Source of the DNA: Epiperipatus broadwayi
Lineage: Eukaryota > Onychophora > Udeonychophora > Euonychophora > Peripatidae
Length of the DNA: 64,000 nt
Direction: 5' to 3'
NCBI GenBank assembly: GCA_028023455.1
Contig: JAQFVV010012537.1
Coordinates: 436,001-500,000, forward strand
The position numbers were made by a program, and so were the translations under genes. A model generated the notes under the pieces. The model had not been told where the DNA came from. It searched no databases and saw only the letters and a program-made list of their open reading frames with translations. Positions 42,001 through 46,424 of this stretch are shown here, one piece after another (position 1 is the first letter of the stretch; each line of letters begins with the position of its first letter).

Positions 42001-42331
42001 TGTTTCAGGGGAACCCCCACAACACCTGTGTTAAGTCCCATCAATAGCAAATTGGAATAGGTTTTAATCTTATTTATATTAAGCAGATTTCATTTGCTTT
42101 GTTTCAAACTAATGTTGTTTGGCACAGCTGATGAAGGAGGTTGCCTTGAAACTGGTTCTATGAGCTTGATTGTCTTAGTTTGCAATTTGTCTATAATATA
42201 TTATCTTACTTAAAAATATTATAAGATATGTTCCTGTATTGTATTAATTATATAAATGACATGTTTAAACAGGATATGGTGCTATGGCCGAAGTCACGTC
42301 AATACTTCAGAAAATCCAAGAATATTTATAG
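2952..42331 (+). CDS. PPCDC: Phosphopantothenoylcysteine decarboxylase, five-exon gene
   Basis: FMN-dependent HFCD-family flavoprotein that decarboxylates 4'-phosphopantothenoylcysteine to 4'-phosphopantetheine, the third step from pantothenate to coenzyme A; a cytosolic homotrimer in characterised relatives. Five coding exons join in frame to about 193 aa (human protein about 204). Visible hallmarks: N-terminal NILIGLTGSVATIK flavin-binding start; VLHIELRRWAD with the conserved histidine; APLDANTLAKLANGICDNLL; the PAMNTCMW substrate-clamp motif; and LLACGDKGYGAMAEV with the active-site cysteine. All junctions are GT..AG; introns are about 11.8, 8.7, 5.9 and 12.4 kb and packed with repeats. 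No stop, frameshift or missing key residue is seen, so the gene looks intact. AATAAA lies at 42447-42452. Confidence 0.95.
3640..5010 (-). mobile_element. Heavily decayed RTE fragment (reverse transcriptase part)
   Basis: Minus-strand copy of the RTE family covering roughly the RT domain to the post-RT region, matched piecewise to 50960-52330 of the long copy. The best-preserved protein text is near 4560-4700, where SIIDHIQVLRKVIEKKKK parallels STVDHIQVLREVIERTNE of the long copy. It holds many stops, indels and low-complexity expansions, for example A/T runs near 4610 and 4795. The C-terminal homology decays towards 3640 and no 3' tail is seen. It is older than the other copies and lies in PPCDC intron 1. 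Confidence 0.65.
5055..5135 (+). repeat. Partial copy of the 25579-25893 foldback family
   Basis: The string aataattggctttattgtc near 5086-5105 matches taattggctttattgtc in the tail of the element at 25579-25893. The preceding ataacaatcaacccttaa matches the outer end of that element's arms (ataacaattaactcttaa). The two halves are brought together here without loop or second arm. Confidence 0.5.
5136..7240. other. Intronic AT-rich DNA with short repeat fragments
   Basis: No gene seen. At 6022-6110 aatcaattagttatcccagt and following bases match the outer arm of the long foldback at 21862-23530. At about 6215-6290 and 6335-6420 a diverged direct duplication is visible (attgctattttgtatgaaat against gttgccattttgtattaaat). 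The rest is A/T-rich sequence with short chance ORFs. Confidence 0.5.
7250..7640 (+). pseudogene. SGNH-hydrolase-like domain of a non-LTR retrotransposon
   Basis: The frame after 7321 encodes a stretch with RVGVVGLLPRFDKRY, a VDVWDFFIGKRELY-type segment and NGLHLGKQGSKVLG. This matches the end of the SGNH/GDSL-like domain that some non-LTR elements carry upstream of the endonuclease. The last family block is normally D-G-x-H; here it is N-G-L-H, so the catalytic Asp is lost. An in-frame tag near 7312 and no clear upstream block show decay. The endonuclease remnant 130 bp downstream supports a retrotransposon origin over a host esterase. Confidence 0.6.
7771..8030 (+). pseudogene. Start of an APE-type retrotransposon endonuclease
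   Basis: After a stop at 7768 the frame reads IVKIGYLNMQGYRRPEKW and later LEVLAVVKTRLREKEPILED. This is the N-terminal pattern of apurinic-like endonucleases of non-LTR elements: the L-N-x-x-G strand, then a strand ending in the catalytic E-T, here changed to K-T. The frame stops at 8030, exactly where a poly-T run and a SINE-related insert begin (8042-8520). It follows the SGNH remnant at 7250-7640, giving the order SGNH then endonuclease as in related elements. Confidence 0.55.
8042..8520 (+). mobile_element. tRNA-derived SINE with inverted extra copy of its body
   Basis: The centre (about 8186-8270) has a tRNA-like head: box-A-like tagctcggtagagcattt and box-B-like tgcaagttcaactttt. To its right lie body and tail (caacacctgaagaagaatgg, later aatgatggaaatagtc), shared with the SINE at 35585-35915. 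To its left, 8042-8180 is the reverse complement of the right-hand body (8290-8440) and ends in a poly-T/poly-A run at 8042-8052. The unit is therefore a foldback with the tRNA head as loop. It interrupts the endonuclease remnant ending at 8030. Confidence 0.7.
8521..9604. other. Intronic AT-rich DNA, nothing recognised
   Basis: No coding pattern, RNA gene or clear repeat seen on either strand; only short A/T-rich chance ORFs. Confidence 0.5.
9605..9744 (+). mobile_element. RTE 3' end fragment, split by a later insertion
   Basis: Diverged copy of the last ~140 bp of the RTE family: aattgtaaaagactagaaaa, then attaaacttggaaagaactt and catcctgtaatagaccgata parallel the long copy at 52315-52460. 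The sequence breaks at 9744 and resumes at 10556 with ggttgaaaaatgatgatgat, the RTE 3' tail. The 799-bp foldback at 9745-10543 therefore inserted into it. Confidence 0.75.
9745..10543. mobile_element. 799-bp foldback insert nested in an RTE copy
   Basis: Long inverted arms of about 280 bp (about 9750-10027 and 10201-10497), for example aaaactctccatacagtagt on the left and its complement near 10465. Each arm is followed by the same directly repeated module: tgtgctagtgtaagagatgg at about 10044 and its near copy at about 10500, both ending gcttaatgattta. The insert is bounded by agaccgatattg at 9733-9744 and 10544-10555, and removing it restores an RTE 3' end. No ORF of note. A full relative (795 bp, 11-bp duplication) is at 19887-20681 and a worn one at 30765-31170. 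Confidence 0.85.
10556..10590 (+). mobile_element. RTE 3' tail, continuation of 9605-9744
   Basis: ggttgaaaaatgatgatgat followed by aatgaag is the family's GATGATG tail (compare 52461-52475), displaced by the foldback insertion. Confidence 0.7.
11395..11690 (-). pseudogene. Second Penelope-like GIY-YIG endonuclease remnant
   Basis: On the minus strand, starting near 11594 and crossing one frameshift, the sequence gives a GVVY strand, PCFCKKVYIDQNSLSLNERI (Cys-x-Cys, then the YIGQT-like motif with Gly replaced by Asp) and a segment ending HERNIGHTIS at about 11430-11450. This is the same motif order as at 103-330 (V-Y..C..C..YIDQ..R..H..E..GH). It is the C-terminal domain of a Penelope-like retroelement. 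RT-proximal sequence between 11600 and 12050 is too worn to call. Frameshifted and therefore dead. Confidence 0.55.
12346..12455 (+). repeat. Left half of the 1287-1551 foldback family
   Basis: aatatttactaaggctgtaa through acgttttggaag and aggggaa repeats 1285-1387 with few changes; the right arm and tail are absent. Near-identity over ~100 bp to a locus 11 kb away suggests a fairly recent family or gene conversion. Confidence 0.8.
12456..14684. other. Intronic AT-rich DNA with possible tRNA-like relic and (AC)n
   Basis: No gene. At about 13330-13375 agtgtcagactctagaatat followed by tcagatcaattcc looks like a worn tRNA-derived SINE head, with weak support. An (AC)n run flanked by gtgtgt forms a small hairpin at 14190-14220. 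Confidence 0.4.
14685..14823. repeat. Short inverted repeat just upstream of PPCDC exon 2
   Basis: Arms of about 55 bp: tcatagctatattattccag then ccacactccc on the left, and gggaatgtggctggaataat then atagttatgg on the right, around a poly-T loop. MITE-like or foldback remnant, ending about 60 bp before exon 2; a target duplication is not clear. Confidence 0.7.
14885..14983 (+). CDS. PPCDC: PPCDC exon 2
   Basis: Thirty-three codons between acceptor ttttaatctag (ending 14884) and donor aag|gtaaag (14984), phase 0 on both sides. Encodes LNVQIVATEKSLHFFDPEEI then SPVKVLTDEEEWK, aligning with the strand-helix unit after the flavin-binding start in PPCDC. Confidence 0.93.
15234..16327. mobile_element. 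Non-autonomous pogo/Tigger-like DNA transposon
   Basis: Terminal inverted repeats CACCTGGGTCTC...TTTTTACGCG at the left and CGCGTAAAACGAGACCCAGG then TG at the right, flanked by TA at 15232-15233 and 16328-16329. The TA duplication and a TIR rich in GTCTCGTTTTACGCG resemble Tigger/pogo ends, which also contain CTCGTTTTA-type text. Subterminal ACGCGAATTTT-like motifs repeat near 16155 and 16200. No transposase ORF is visible across the 1.09 kb, so it would need a helper. It is more CpG-rich than its surroundings at both ends. Confidence 0.75.
16759..16905 (+). repeat. Direct repeat copy A (~147 bp)
   Basis: tttgaaatatctgctaaacc to aattcatcaattataggtt recurs at 17504-17650 with about 10 differences. 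It contains ggactctccaataatttaat and ttattttggatgtggccttt. Local segmental duplication or two copies of one repeat; source unknown. Confidence 0.85.
17504..17650 (+). repeat. Direct repeat copy B (~147 bp)
   Basis: Second copy of 16759-16905, about 600 bp downstream in the same orientation. Between them, at about 17365-17420, gattggtagtgc-like text and ctggttttaattcccaccag (a T-arm-like hairpin) hint at a tRNA-derived SINE piece. Confidence 0.8.
17770..18450 (-). pseudogene. Decayed non-LTR endonuclease/linker, tentative
   Basis: The plus strand is pyrimidine-rich, which reads as decayed A/G-rich coding text on the minus strand. Near 18110-18170 the minus strand gives DYFVIHESHRGLLN, which resembles the segment before the final Ser-Asp-His block of APE-type endonucleases. 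Further fragments such as KRQKNKLTGDLKAM resemble the linker before reverse transcriptase. There are many stops and the SDH block itself is not seen. Confidence 0.3.
18517..18800. repeat. Composite nested inverted repeats
   Basis: Two complementary pairs interleave. One joins tttaatgttttcacagttat then atgatgtaaacaaagta (18534-18570) with its complement at about 18640-18690. The other joins tgattaaactatgtattatt then tcgtattacttcc (18577-18610) with its complement at about 18738-18785. The interlocking order suggests one foldback inserted in or recombined with another. Confidence 0.65.
19560..19620 (+). repeat. (TC)n/poly-T simple repeat
   Basis: ctctctctttctctctttt followed by a T run. It looks like a polypyrimidine tract and ends in acag, but no exon follows that fits the PPCDC frame. 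Confidence 0.7.
19887..20681. mobile_element. 795-bp foldback insert, relative of 9745-10543
   Basis: Inverted arms (agcaaactctccatgcagta at the left, complement near 20600-20625) carry the same internal text as 9745-10543, such as atccagtattcccagactag and ggatctgagagc. The target duplication is tatctatagat at 19876-19886 and 20682-20692. The arms differ more from each other than in the 9745 copy, so this insertion looks older. The directly repeated module is partly preserved (tgtttataacaatag near 20309, ttgtataacaatagga near 20637). Confidence 0.8.
21143..21770 (-). mobile_element. RTE fragment lacking its 3' tail
   Basis: Minus-strand match to the post-RT region of the RTE family: gatccattttacatgagatc, gggtcttttacaaactcttg-like text and aagacataggcatatttctt follow the order of the long copy from about 52370 back to 51760. 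Frameshifts and deletions throughout. It ends just upstream of the long foldback at 21862. Confidence 0.75.
21862..23530. mobile_element. 1.67-kb foldback with ~500-bp inverted arms
   Basis: The left arm (21862 to about 22400) is complementary to the right arm (about 23000-23530). Matching landmarks include agtttactctttaaacactg with its diverged complement near 23485, atctaaaatctctt near 22013 with agagattttagat near 23360, and ctacctaatattgacttat near 22180 with ttatcaatattaggtagt near 23192. A run of ten G at 22134-22143 lies in one arm only. No ORF is found in the central 600 bp. An outer-arm relic lies at 6022-6110. Target duplication not resolved. Confidence 0.65.
23659..23787 (+). CDS. 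PPCDC: PPCDC exon 3
   Basis: Forty-three codons from TCA after acceptor atcagtag (ending 23658) to donor ctg|gtaagt (23788). Using the earlier AG (23654-23655) would put an in-frame TAG at the start, so the later one is chosen. Encodes SWEKLGDSVLHIELRRWADV and VIAPLDANTLAKLANGICDN, with the conserved His of the V-L-H-I motif and the flavin-contacting A-N-T-L-A-K turn. Confidence 0.95.
24482..25180 (-). mobile_element. RTE 3' fragment, ~700 bp
   Basis: Starts with the tail (tatcatcatcaaatattatc) and runs through the C-terminal region back to text matching 51800 of the long copy (attttcatctgataactcat). It keeps an open stretch reading INHRIQLGWSAFGRNNLILK and GNMPMYFKSKVF on the minus strand. 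A ~15-bp deletion removes the equivalent of tggtaaaacacatttgtt. Relatively well preserved but frameshifted. Confidence 0.85.
25579..25893. mobile_element. 315-bp foldback insert with one-sided tail
   Basis: Arms of about 75 bp: aagctatcatcaatctcaat then ctgtagtcaaggcaatctcc on the left, and gactacaggttgagattgtt then gatagcttacaagttgattg on the right. A ~50-bp tail (to about 25893, with taattggctttattgtc) follows the right arm only. Flanks share atagttatat at 25569-25578 and 25894-25903. Tail text recurs at 5055-5135. Confidence 0.7.
26210..26755 (+). mobile_element. RTE 3' fragment, plus strand
   Basis: Covers the post-RT region (cagattattaatacagatgg to catcctgcagtgg). Open text includes MILKGNMPMCLKRKVFNKCV and VLTYGSETWTLNRRAI before a frameshift near 26480. 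The 3' tail is replaced by tgatttaaagcagtaatc, so the last ~20 bp are lost or diverged. Confidence 0.85.
26756..28427. other. Intronic AT-rich DNA, nothing recognised
   Basis: No exon, RNA gene or repeat with a clear relative in the window; scattered A/T-rich short ORFs only. Confidence 0.5.
28441..29008. mobile_element. 568-bp foldback insert with 13-bp target duplication
   Basis: Arms of about 195 bp begin tacattcaaagatcagcctt and end with the complement aaaggctgatctttgaatgt at about 28950-28970. After each arm the same direct module occurs: acatagcgtcatataaaaa then aaatgcttatttact at 28637-28672 and 28975-29008. Flanks are a perfect tatttttatccct at 28428-28440 and 29009-29021. Arm-module-loop-arm-module is the same plan as the unrelated-sequence element at 9745-10543. 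Confidence 0.85.
29674..29842 (+). CDS. PPCDC: PPCDC exon 4
   Basis: Acceptor ttttcctaattag (ending 29673), donor aaag|gtaaga (29843); 56 codons plus one base (phase 1). Encodes TCVVRAWDIKKPLLFCPAMN, the PAMNTCMW clamp motif, then EIPCVEKLLACGDKG with the catalytic cysteine of the A-C-G-D motif. Confidence 0.96.
30230..30760 (-). pseudogene. C-terminal fragment of a non-LTR retrotransposon, copy 1
   Basis: On the minus strand near 30540-30640 one frame reads LICKLCKEGKENIRHLLIEY then KCLQAERVQIMKLWENKYK. The C-x2-C..H-x4-C arrangement (last Cys lost to Tyr) is the Cys/His module after reverse transcriptase in several non-LTR clades. Upstream TREYTHKWKNMGK is also conserved in copy 2 (34490-35400). 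It may belong to the same element type as the SGNH/endonuclease remnant at 7250-8030, but they do not overlap. A worn foldback abuts it at about 30765. Confidence 0.6.
30765..31170. mobile_element. Worn copy of the 9745-10543 foldback family
   Basis: Left arm text cagtgaggaacttttggatc then tgagagcagtgcat and right arm text aaactagaaactagtctgga then gttattggat match the arms at 9890-9920 and 10360-10385. The loop is shortened and the outer ends are unclear. It lies directly against the non-LTR fragment at 30230-30760. Confidence 0.65.
31222..31300 (+). repeat. Interspersed repeat TATTATGAATGAG, short copy
   Basis: tattattatgaatgagggta then tttaagcagcctctattagc matches the start of repeats at 41885-42200 and 62850-63010. 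Only the first ~75 bp are present. Confidence 0.65.
31880..31965 (+). repeat. tRNA-derived SINE head, family 2, copy 1
   Basis: gatgcagtggtaaagtatc (box-A-like) and gttctggtatttcc (box-B-like) spaced about 35 bp apart. It parallels 40865-40960 (ggtgcagtagtagagtggca, gacccaggtatgtcatttcc). Downstream text (ttaa-x-caagcaataaaac, aattgattattttg) also corresponds between the two. No A-tail is preserved. Confidence 0.45.
32205..32510 (+). mobile_element. RTE 3' end fragment, ~305 bp
   Basis: atgggtaagagaacaagcag to cctgcagtggattgataatg then gttgaagatgataatg is the final part of the RTE, including its tail. It matches 52195-52475 and keeps the RLKWSWAGHIARRDNN-type frame for part of its length. 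Truncated at the 5' side. Confidence 0.85.
32511..33771. other. Intronic AT-rich DNA, nothing recognised
   Basis: No supported gene or repeat; (TA)n-rich patches near 32670-32700. Confidence 0.45.
33772..33949. repeat. Short foldback / MITE-like inverted repeat
   Basis: Arms of about 60 bp: gggattggtttctatc and ataatcataaacatatga on the left, tcatatgtttatgattgcac and gatagaaaccaatccc on the right, around a 55-bp loop. catgcaa occurs just left (33767-33773) and again at about 33983. This would fit a one-sided tail of ~35 bp, but 7 bp is too short to be sure. Confidence 0.7.
34490..35400 (-). pseudogene. C-terminal fragment of a non-LTR retrotransposon, copy 2
   Basis: Longer relative of 30230-30760. 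The minus strand near 34760-34860 reads FKLCKEGIENIRYLLIECKC then LKAERVQIMKLWENKHK, keeping the C-x2-C and final C of the Cys/His module; the His position has become Tyr. Further 5' (to about 35400) decayed coding text continues (for example RKHALYADVRTAKEAIQEEC near 35220-35280) with stops and frameshifts. No reverse transcriptase core motif is seen. Confidence 0.6.
35585..35915 (+). mobile_element. tRNA-derived SINE, copy related to 8042-8520
   Basis: The head has box-A-like ggttagttggttggagcatt and box-B-like caggtttgattccc. It shares with 8186-8270 the internal text taaattc-atattca-gaatctaaa. The body has caactgaagaagagaaaat and the tail has aatgatt..gatgatggaaatagtc and ctttcagacagataa, as at 8440-8510. 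It lacks the inverted left copy present at 8042. Confidence 0.7.
37195..37250 (+). repeat. Repeat end with CTGATGA-hairpin-CGAAAC motif
   Basis: ctgatgaagactgctggaca then gtcgaaactgt forms a 5-bp stem (GACTG/CAGTC) between CTGATGA and GAAAC. This resembles the core and stem II of a hammerhead ribozyme, with one extra A. Stems I and III and a cleavage triplet are not evident. A relative with a mutated CTGATGA is at 2095-2170. Confidence 0.45.
37338..37610 (+). CDS. Candidate terminal exon, unrecognised protein
   Basis: Open frame from 37338 to TAA at 37608-37610, with much higher GC than its surroundings and balanced codon use. A likely acceptor is ctgtaacag (ending 37359). The text is His-, Asn- and Thr-rich at first (KHNAEFDHHTEQQHH), then TLVNISLGTVVRDMHEIHDF and IFELANNQTNIS. 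AATAAA follows at 37659-37664, so it looks like a last exon. No upstream exon was identified, and it lies within PPCDC intron 4 on the same strand. It could be a nested gene, a retrocopy or foreign DNA. I do not recognise the family. Confidence 0.4.
   Translation, partial: PSITTVTVRKRVTRKHNAEFDHHTEQQHHRGSEATHGTEFEHSLSVPQYNPRNNASAATLVNISLGTVVRDMHEIHDFIFELANNQTNIS
38141..38362 (-). CDS. Candidate terminal exon of a minus-strand gene
   Basis: On the minus strand, after an acceptor-like tacgttttag (38363-38372), 73 codons run to TAA at 38141-38143. They include FFRVEINPSRPTQADIMGAP, VGFDDVMQPAGKLQHGPLVP and GYAYVTPYFVGPMAETSPTF. An in-frame TAG lies exactly at the acceptor, and AATAAA (minus) lies at 37998-38003. 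Its GC content is far above the surrounding intron and the residue mix is protein-like (Pro, Gly, Val rich). It converges with the plus exon ending at 37610. Upstream exons may lie in the GC-richer stretch to 39290. Family not recognised. Confidence 0.5.
   Translation of the reverse strand, partial: RCDDPFHREISGFFRVEINPSRPTQADIMGAPVGFDDVMQPAGKLQHGPLVPGYAYVTPYFVGPMAETSPTFL
39040..39290. other. GC-richer stretch, possible exon on minus strand
   Basis: The minus strand from 39290 to about 39195 is open (EAILDLLETFTSILALLSIT then ESLQNIKINCSCQ) and ends at a donor-like cag|gtatga. A further GC-rich block (ggccatctcccgatgg near 39145) has no clear frame. This could be an upstream exon of the gene ending at 38141, but splice phase and homology were not established. 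Confidence 0.25.
39300..40864. other. Intronic AT-rich DNA, nothing recognised
   Basis: Only short A/T-rich ORFs; no repeat with a clear relative in the window. Confidence 0.5.
40865..40960 (+). repeat. tRNA-derived SINE head, family 2, copy 2
   Basis: tttggtgcagtagtagagtg (box-A-like) and ttgacccaggtatgtcattt (box-B-like), with following text matching 31880-31965 in order. It is too worn to fold into a cloverleaf. Confidence 0.45.
41885..42200 (+). repeat. Interspersed repeat, longest copy, ends with hammerhead-like motif
   Basis: Begins tattgtgaatgggagcattt (compare 31222 and 62850), then a unique body with ttttaatcttatttatatta-type text also seen at 62970-62990. It ends with agctgatgaaggaggttgcc then ttgaaactggttc. 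The final motif is CTGATGA, a short AGG..CCT hairpin, then TGAAAC. The repeat ends about 70 bp before PPCDC exon 5. Confidence 0.6.
42273..42331 (+). CDS. PPCDC: PPCDC exon 5 and stop
   Basis: Acceptor atgtttaaacag (ending 42272). Two bases complete the Gly codon begun in exon 4, then YGAMAEVTSILQKIQEYL and TAG at 42329-42331. G-x-G-A-M-A-E-V is the invariant end of the catalytic loop. The C-terminus is about 10 residues shorter than in human. Confidence 0.96.
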
Positions 42332-42446
42332 CATTATGAAAAGTTGTAAATATTAATTTTTTTTTTAGTAAGATTTGTATACAATGTATGTATGTTTAAA
42401 TAATTTTTAATGTATTCAAATATTTTTTATAATTTTTTTATTAAAT

Positions 42447-42452
42447 AATAAA
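42447..42452 (+). terminator. PPCDC polyadenylation signal
   Basis: AATAAA 116 bp after the stop codon; overlapping AATAAT strings nearby make the exact site uncertain. Confidence 0.5.
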
Positions 42453-42459
42453 TAATTAT

Positions 42460-43300
42460 TTGCAATAATTTAATGAAAAAGTGTTTGTTTTTATTTTAAC
42501 AAAGAAGTCAAAATTGTGGAATATAAGAGGTTTATATAGTTGAGATGACTTAAAACTCTTAAGGGTAGCACCATAAACTTAACATATATTTTTGTGTTGT
42601 TGGTCAAGATGCTTCTGAGAACAAATCCCAAAAAAAAATTATTTATATAAATTCAAAGTTAGAGAAGCTGGTGCAAAATCTTATAGATTGTAAATCATTA
42701 AGGGATTTGTGTTGGGAAATTTATTACAAAATTCATGAAAGCACGGACATTTCAAGAAAATTATATGATAATCTGGTGACTCTTTGAATTATGCTTTATA
42801 GCAGAAATAAAAAAAAAGGTCCTGCTATGTCTTGATCTTAACTCTATCTCGATTAAGACTAGCAAGTAATTTCTAAAATTTATTCTATTTTTTCAAATAA
42901 CTAAATAACCCCACTGCGGGTCAATTTTATAACTAATTTTAATATGAACCAACAAGACAGTAATATTCTAGTAATATATATATATAGTTGCTATACATAG
43001 GTTATAATAATAAATCAATATATATAAAGTTAATATCCTCACGATTAAAGTCTCCTACTTAGTTGCACTATTAATGATTAATTAAATTGCTATTTATCTA
43101 ATTCTGGCAAATGTTCTTTAGTTCTGTCGGCCCTTGAGGTGCATATAAATTATAATATCAGGGCAATCTGTTTAATCCCTAATTGGCTTGATTACGTTAA
43201 GGAGCCGAGATCCTGGGTCTGGAAACAAATTCTCGTTATTCTTCCATCGCTTCACATATATATGCAACCTAGTTGCGCAAATACATGAGGAATGGAGAAA
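42460..43300. other. Downstream of PPCDC, nothing recognised
   Basis: AT-rich, with a slightly GC-richer patch at about 43115-43290 (for example ggagccgagatcctgggtct) that shows no open frame or RNA pattern I recognise. Confidence 0.4.
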
Positions 43301-43315
43301 AAGATATTGCATTCT

Positions 43316-43425
43316 TGTCAAGCGTTGGTAGCCGAGAGGTCAGCGCAGCAGCCTTGCAAGCAGCTTGCAGATAGTTGTTGCGGGTTCACTTCCCGGCCGA
43401 TGCTTTGACATATCAAAAAAAAAAA
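43316..43425 (+). mobile_element. Retroposed tRNA-like SINE with A-tail and 14-bp target duplication
   Basis: A tRNA-like fold: acceptor pairing gcgttgg/ccgatgc, D-arm/box A tagccgagaggtcagcgc, an anticodon-like arm agcagc-cttgcaa-gcagct with one mismatch, an extra arm, and T-arm cggg-ttcactt-cccg. An extended terminal pairing tgtcaa/tttgaca and an A-tail (12 A) follow. Exact duplication agatattgcattct at 43302-43315 and 43426-43439 proves insertion. The GCCGAGAGGTCA box A resembles Ser/Leu tRNAs. It is a SINE or tRNA retropseudogene, not a native tRNA gene. Confidence 0.85.
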
Positions 43426-43439
43426 AGATATTGCATTCT

Positions 43440-46424
43440 CCCCCTCCCCTCCCTTGTATTTTATTTTCTGGAGTAATCTAACTATTCATCTGTATCCAGG
43501 TGAAAGGTTTTTTTTATCTTATCTGTTAGATTTAATTAAACATTAGTTCTTTCAAGAATTCGATTGTTAATCAGTTATTGACAATTGAATTCCTGCGAAA
43601 TCAGATTTTACTTCAATTTTATTCTCATTGTTCAATTAATGTTTTAATTTATCTGCTTTATTATTAAACTATTTTTAGACAGTAGTTTTAATATTGTAAA
43701 TTAAAACACACATTTTACTCATAATAAATTGATATTCCAGGTCCATTATTTGTTCATTGAAATAAAAAGGATATAAAATAGCATTGGTACACTTGGCATT
43801 AAATAAAGTTCAATTTTTATAGAATTAAGTAATTTAGAATTTTTCCAAAGATTAGGAGTTTTGTGTATGTGTAGAAGAAAAAATTGGGAAGTTGAACTTT
43901 TCTATATATTCAGCAATTTCTTAAATAAAAGCTTTTATTTGCCTAATTTTTCCATACTATAGATTTTATGGGACACTTTGTATATACAATATATGTTGAA
44001 ATGAATGCAATAACCACTTTGGAGGGAGAAAAGATAAAACATTGCTACAAGAATTTTATTTATATTTGTATTTCTTTTTTTTAATTTATTATAGTTTTAG
44101 TAATTATTATTTTCAGAAAAATCTGCTCAATGGCACTTTCACTATTGTGAGTCAATCCACCTATCTCATTACTAATCATCCATTTTTTTTTCACCATTAA
44201 CTTCTATGAGCATTATACACTGATATGTCATTAGATCATTTCATAATTTAACAACAATAAGGCATTTCCAAGCAGTTCATTCTTAGCTACTTGTGATGAA
44301 AAAGAAAGTAGGGGAAGGTATAAATATAAAAATGGGTACAGTCTGCTTGATCTAAGTCTTCTATAGCTTAATATTACTTCAATTAATCATTTCTGACCAA
44401 GAAAGATAGTTACGATAGTCCAAGCTTTGCCAGGAAGAATAGGTAAGATAAGTGTTGGCTGTTGTTTCATTTAAGAACATTAATTTAGTACACCTTGGAA
44501 GATAGAATAGTTGTCAACCTGAACTAGCTACTGCTATGATGATAATTTTTCAGTAAGTGTATATGCTTTAATGCATTCTGGGGATGTCCTAATTCAGTAG
44601 ATAAATTAATAGATTCTTAGATTACTCAAATGTGAGGGTCTGCTAGATGAATTTTAGTGTATCTTGAGATCAATTATGGAATTAGTAGACTTGACTGTAC
44701 TTTACTTTATACATAATCTTGATGGATTTTTGCATGAAGTAATCGTTCATTATGTCAAGGGCTTTCACAGAAATATAATTTTGTTTATTAGACATCCTAC
44801 TTTTTGTTTTGAGTGACAATATATTTATTTAGTGACTTCTGTGTGTTTTCATTATAGCATATTCATATACACATAATACTAGTGTCAATAAGTCAAAAGT
44901 TGTTGGTAGAGACCATTATCTCTTATCTCATAGAATTATTTGGCTATGAAAGAGTTTTTTAATACTCTGTCAAGATTCCAACTTATGATCATTTTGTAAA
45001 TATATTCTTTTGAGCAGCTTTTTCAAGTTCTATAAAAACATTCATTTGAAATAAATTTAGAATCTTTGAATCACAAGATTAAACTATATTAAGAACTTTA
45101 ACTTCTTATATAAATAGATATTTTGTTAATCTATTTTAATTTCTGCATTTATAATCATTGATAAAATGAATAAAGATTGGAAGTGGAATTAGAATTGTTG
45201 TTACCTTTTATATCGTGTTGGTTTAGATATTATATTCAATTACAAATATGTTTGTAAAATATACTTCTTAAAATAAAAAGATCAACAAAATATCTATATT
45301 TATATATAAAAAAAGCTATGCTGCAGAATGCTTACATAAAGGTATTCAAATTTCCACTTAAGATAAGAATATGCTGTAATCTCAGATTACATGTTATAAA
45401 AAATAGGTCTATTTTTAAATGTTTTTATTTAAGTTAGAATATCTGTTTGTTGGTTGGTATGTTTATTTGTAAACTTTTATAATCACTTATTATTCAGGTT
45501 AGAATAGTCTTAAAATCGAAGTTCAATGGATTAAATTCAACAGAATTTATTCAAATTTGATATATAAGAAATACTAGGCAAAACAATATTTTAGGTAAGT
45601 GATCTAGTTTTTTTAGATATGGAACAAAGGGCAGGGAAAATTTTGATATATTTAATTGTTCCTAGAACTTTAATATATTTTAAGTAAGGTTTATGAGAGC
45701 GATATAGATTTTTTTTTTTGTTTTCAATTTAAAGTTATAATATTTTCAAATTGAGGTTTATTAGATTTAAATTCAATATAATCTATTGAAATTTTGTGTA
45801 TATTTTTAAAATCTTTACTGAAGTCATATTTTAAGTAGGTGACTTAGTTTCGCAGATATGAAAGAATGTTAGGGGAAGTTTTGAATATTTTGATATCAAA
45901 TTTAAAAATGGTTCTTAGAAATTCAAAATTTTCTTGTTTAATGAAAATTACAATAATAAAGTTAGTTTACAATATAATTTTATTAAGCTTTTTTTAAAAA
46001 AAAATTTTTTTTTTTTTCAAATAAAATTTTTTAAACAAAACAATCACTTAATGCTTTATAATAAATATATATACATAAGGGGTATATATTTTATATTAAA
46101 TGTTTTTATTAACAATGCACTAAAAATAAATTGTTTTTTTTTTTTTTCAATCACAGTTGTGGTTCTTAAATTTAATTTGAAATAAAAGCATGGAAAGAGG
46201 GGGTCCAGAAATTAAGCAAATTCCTATTTTTTATAATAAGGTATTGACTTAATTAATTTCTGAATTCCCTCCAATTGTGATTGAAGAAACAGTTTTTTTT
46301 TTAACGCATGGTAAATAAAAGCATTTAATATAACATTTTTTTAATCTCTTATTTATAGAATAGCATTTATTATTTTTTAAATCATGCCAATATAGTGTTG
46401 ATTCATTCACATGATTATAGATAT
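43440..46424. other. Intergenic AT-rich DNA, nothing recognised
   Basis: No gene or well-supported repeat. At 46100-46310 a weak inverted similarity (caatcacagttg, caattgtgattg; cagaaattaa, ttaatttctg) may be a worn foldback. Confidence 0.45.

Noticed and set aside
43316-43425. Functional tRNA gene
   Set aside because: Exact target duplication, A-tail, anticodon stem mismatch and odd anticodon loop mark a retroposed copy.
45934-46185. 83-codon plus ORF rich in F, K, N
   Set aside because: Runs through poly-A/poly-T tracts; a low-complexity artefact.
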